Positions 63,483 to 64,000 of a DNA stretch of 64,000 bases are shown here, piece after piece. This DNA is from Ornithinibacillus halotolerans (lineage in GTDB: Bacteria > Bacillota > Bacilli > Bacillales > Amphibacillaceae). Position numbers and translations under genes: made by a program. Location of the stretch: assembly GCF_014637405.1 (NCBI RefSeq), contig NZ_BMEY01000003.1, positions 120,240 through 184,239 on the forward strand. The letters are read 5' to 3'. The notes under the pieces were generated by a model that saw nothing but the letters and a program-made list of their open reading frames with translations, was not told the DNA's origin and searched no databases. Each line of letters opens with the position of its first letter. Position 1 is the stretch's first letter.

Positions 63483-64000
63483 ATGAATTATGTTATTGGA
63501 ATTGATGGTGGTGGGACTAAAACACAAGTAGTTCTAGTAGATCTAAATGGAAAAGTGTTGCTAAATACTACGTATGGTTCCACCAATCCAAATGCAGTAA
63601 CAAAGCAAGAATTAAATGACACCTTTCAAGCAATCTTTCAAGAGATGGAAGAAAACATTCCTGGAAGTCTTGAAATGGTGAGTAGTATTTTTGCTGGGGT
63701 TTCAGGTGCAGGAAGTAAAGCATCAGCATCTCTTTTAACTGAAATAATTGCACCATTCTTTTCTTTGAATACAAAGATAACGGTAGTTCCAGACTCCATC
63801 AATGCGCTCTATTCAGGAACATTTGGTATGCCAGGAATTGTGCAGATCTCTGGAACTGGTTCCATAACTTACGGAATAAACGAAAGACAAGAGCAGGGGC
63901 GTGTAGGAGGATGGGGTTATCTGCTTGGAGATGAAGGAAGCGGTTATGATGTTGGTAAACATGGAATTCAAGCGGTATTAAAATTTCTTGATGGACGTGG
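63483..64000 (+). CDS. BadF/BadG-family amino-sugar kinase (partial)
   Basis: The first 172 codons of a gene cut by the window end. It is an ASKHA-fold kinase: phosphate-1 motif IGIDGGGTKTQVVL, VSGAG, VPDSINAL and GTGSITYG, with GGWGYLLGDEGSGYD typical of N-acetylglucosamine kinase/MurK-like proteins. It would phosphorylate MurNAc and/or GlcNAc released by NamZ and NagZ, giving MurQ its substrate. GGTGG precedes ATG 63483 at about 8 nt. Confidence 0.85.
   Translation, partial: MNYVIGIDGGGTKTQVVLVDLNGKVLLNTTYGSTNPNAVTKQELNDTFQAIFQEMEENIPGSLEMVSSIFAGVSGAGSKASASLLTEIIAPFFSLNTKITVVPDSINALYSGTFGMPGIVQISGTGSITYGINERQEQGRVGGWGYLLGDEGSGYDVGKHGIQAVLKFLDGR

Overview
This AT-rich window has strong AGGAGG-type ribosome binding sites, CcpA-type cre sites, and many genes whose best-known relatives are in Bacillus (cvfB/yitL, ytaF, topB, yyaL, malL, murQ, namZ). 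It looks like chromosomal DNA of a Bacillaceae bacterium. A moderately halophilic genus such as Oceanobacillus or Virgibacillus is my guess; the sequence does not prove it. No rRNA, tRNA, CRISPR array, integrase or transposase was seen.

Layout. (1) 0-3 kb, mostly minus strand: cvfB behind an unusually long structured leader or separate small RNA, then a collapsed ABC transporter, then a UPF0158 gene. (2) 3.1-14.0 kb: a leaderless GntR/FCD regulator followed by a 4-hydroxyphenylacetate meta-cleavage operon (dapA-family aldolase, hpaE, hpaB, hpaD, hpaC, phenylalanine dehydrogenase, an orphan 2-oxoacid dehydrogenase E2, hpaG1, hpaG2, hpaF). Together they would take Phe/Tyr-derived arylacetates to central metabolites. 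(3) 14.1-18.5 kb: ytaF, a small membrane protein, topB, a 51-bp tandem-repeat array, a ferredoxin and an overlooked 46-aa protein. (4) 18.7-28.2 kb: a beta-oxidation operon bracketed by two SCP2 proteins. It carries two adjacent acyl-CoA dehydrogenases, one without the catalytic glutamate, then enoyl-CoA hydratase, SDR, thiolase and acyl-CoA synthetase, and faces a GAF/LuxR regulator. (5) 28.5-31.4 kb: a putative cell-surface operon of DUF6230-like, DUF6114-like and coiled-coil/Asp-Pro-repeat proteins preceded by a perfect cre site. This is the most novel-looking locus.

(6) 31.4-41.8 kb: yyaL, small hypotheticals, a SurA_N lipoprotein, an ECF-like sigma/anti-sigma pair, a Sel1-repeat protein, a POT peptide transporter, a second 51-bp array and an acyl-ACP thioesterase. 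(7) 41.8-51.4 kb: maltodextrin utilisation (divergent GH13 maltogenic amylase, malE-F-G-type ABC transporter, DUF1189 protein, alpha-glucosidase, LacI/MalR regulator). (8) 51.6-64 kb: amino-sugar and muropeptide salvage (GH20, PIG-L deacetylase, NagZ, LplB/C-type ABC transporter with lipoprotein, DUF624, NamZ, MurQ, GNAT, and a BadF/BadG kinase cut by the window end). NagZ and NamZ lack signal peptides here, so the locus appears to import peptidoglycan oligosaccharides and degrade them in the cytoplasm.

Domain and function calls rest on recognising motifs in the translated sequence; no database search was run. Start codons were moved from the longest reading frame wherever a better-placed ribosome binding site was visible.
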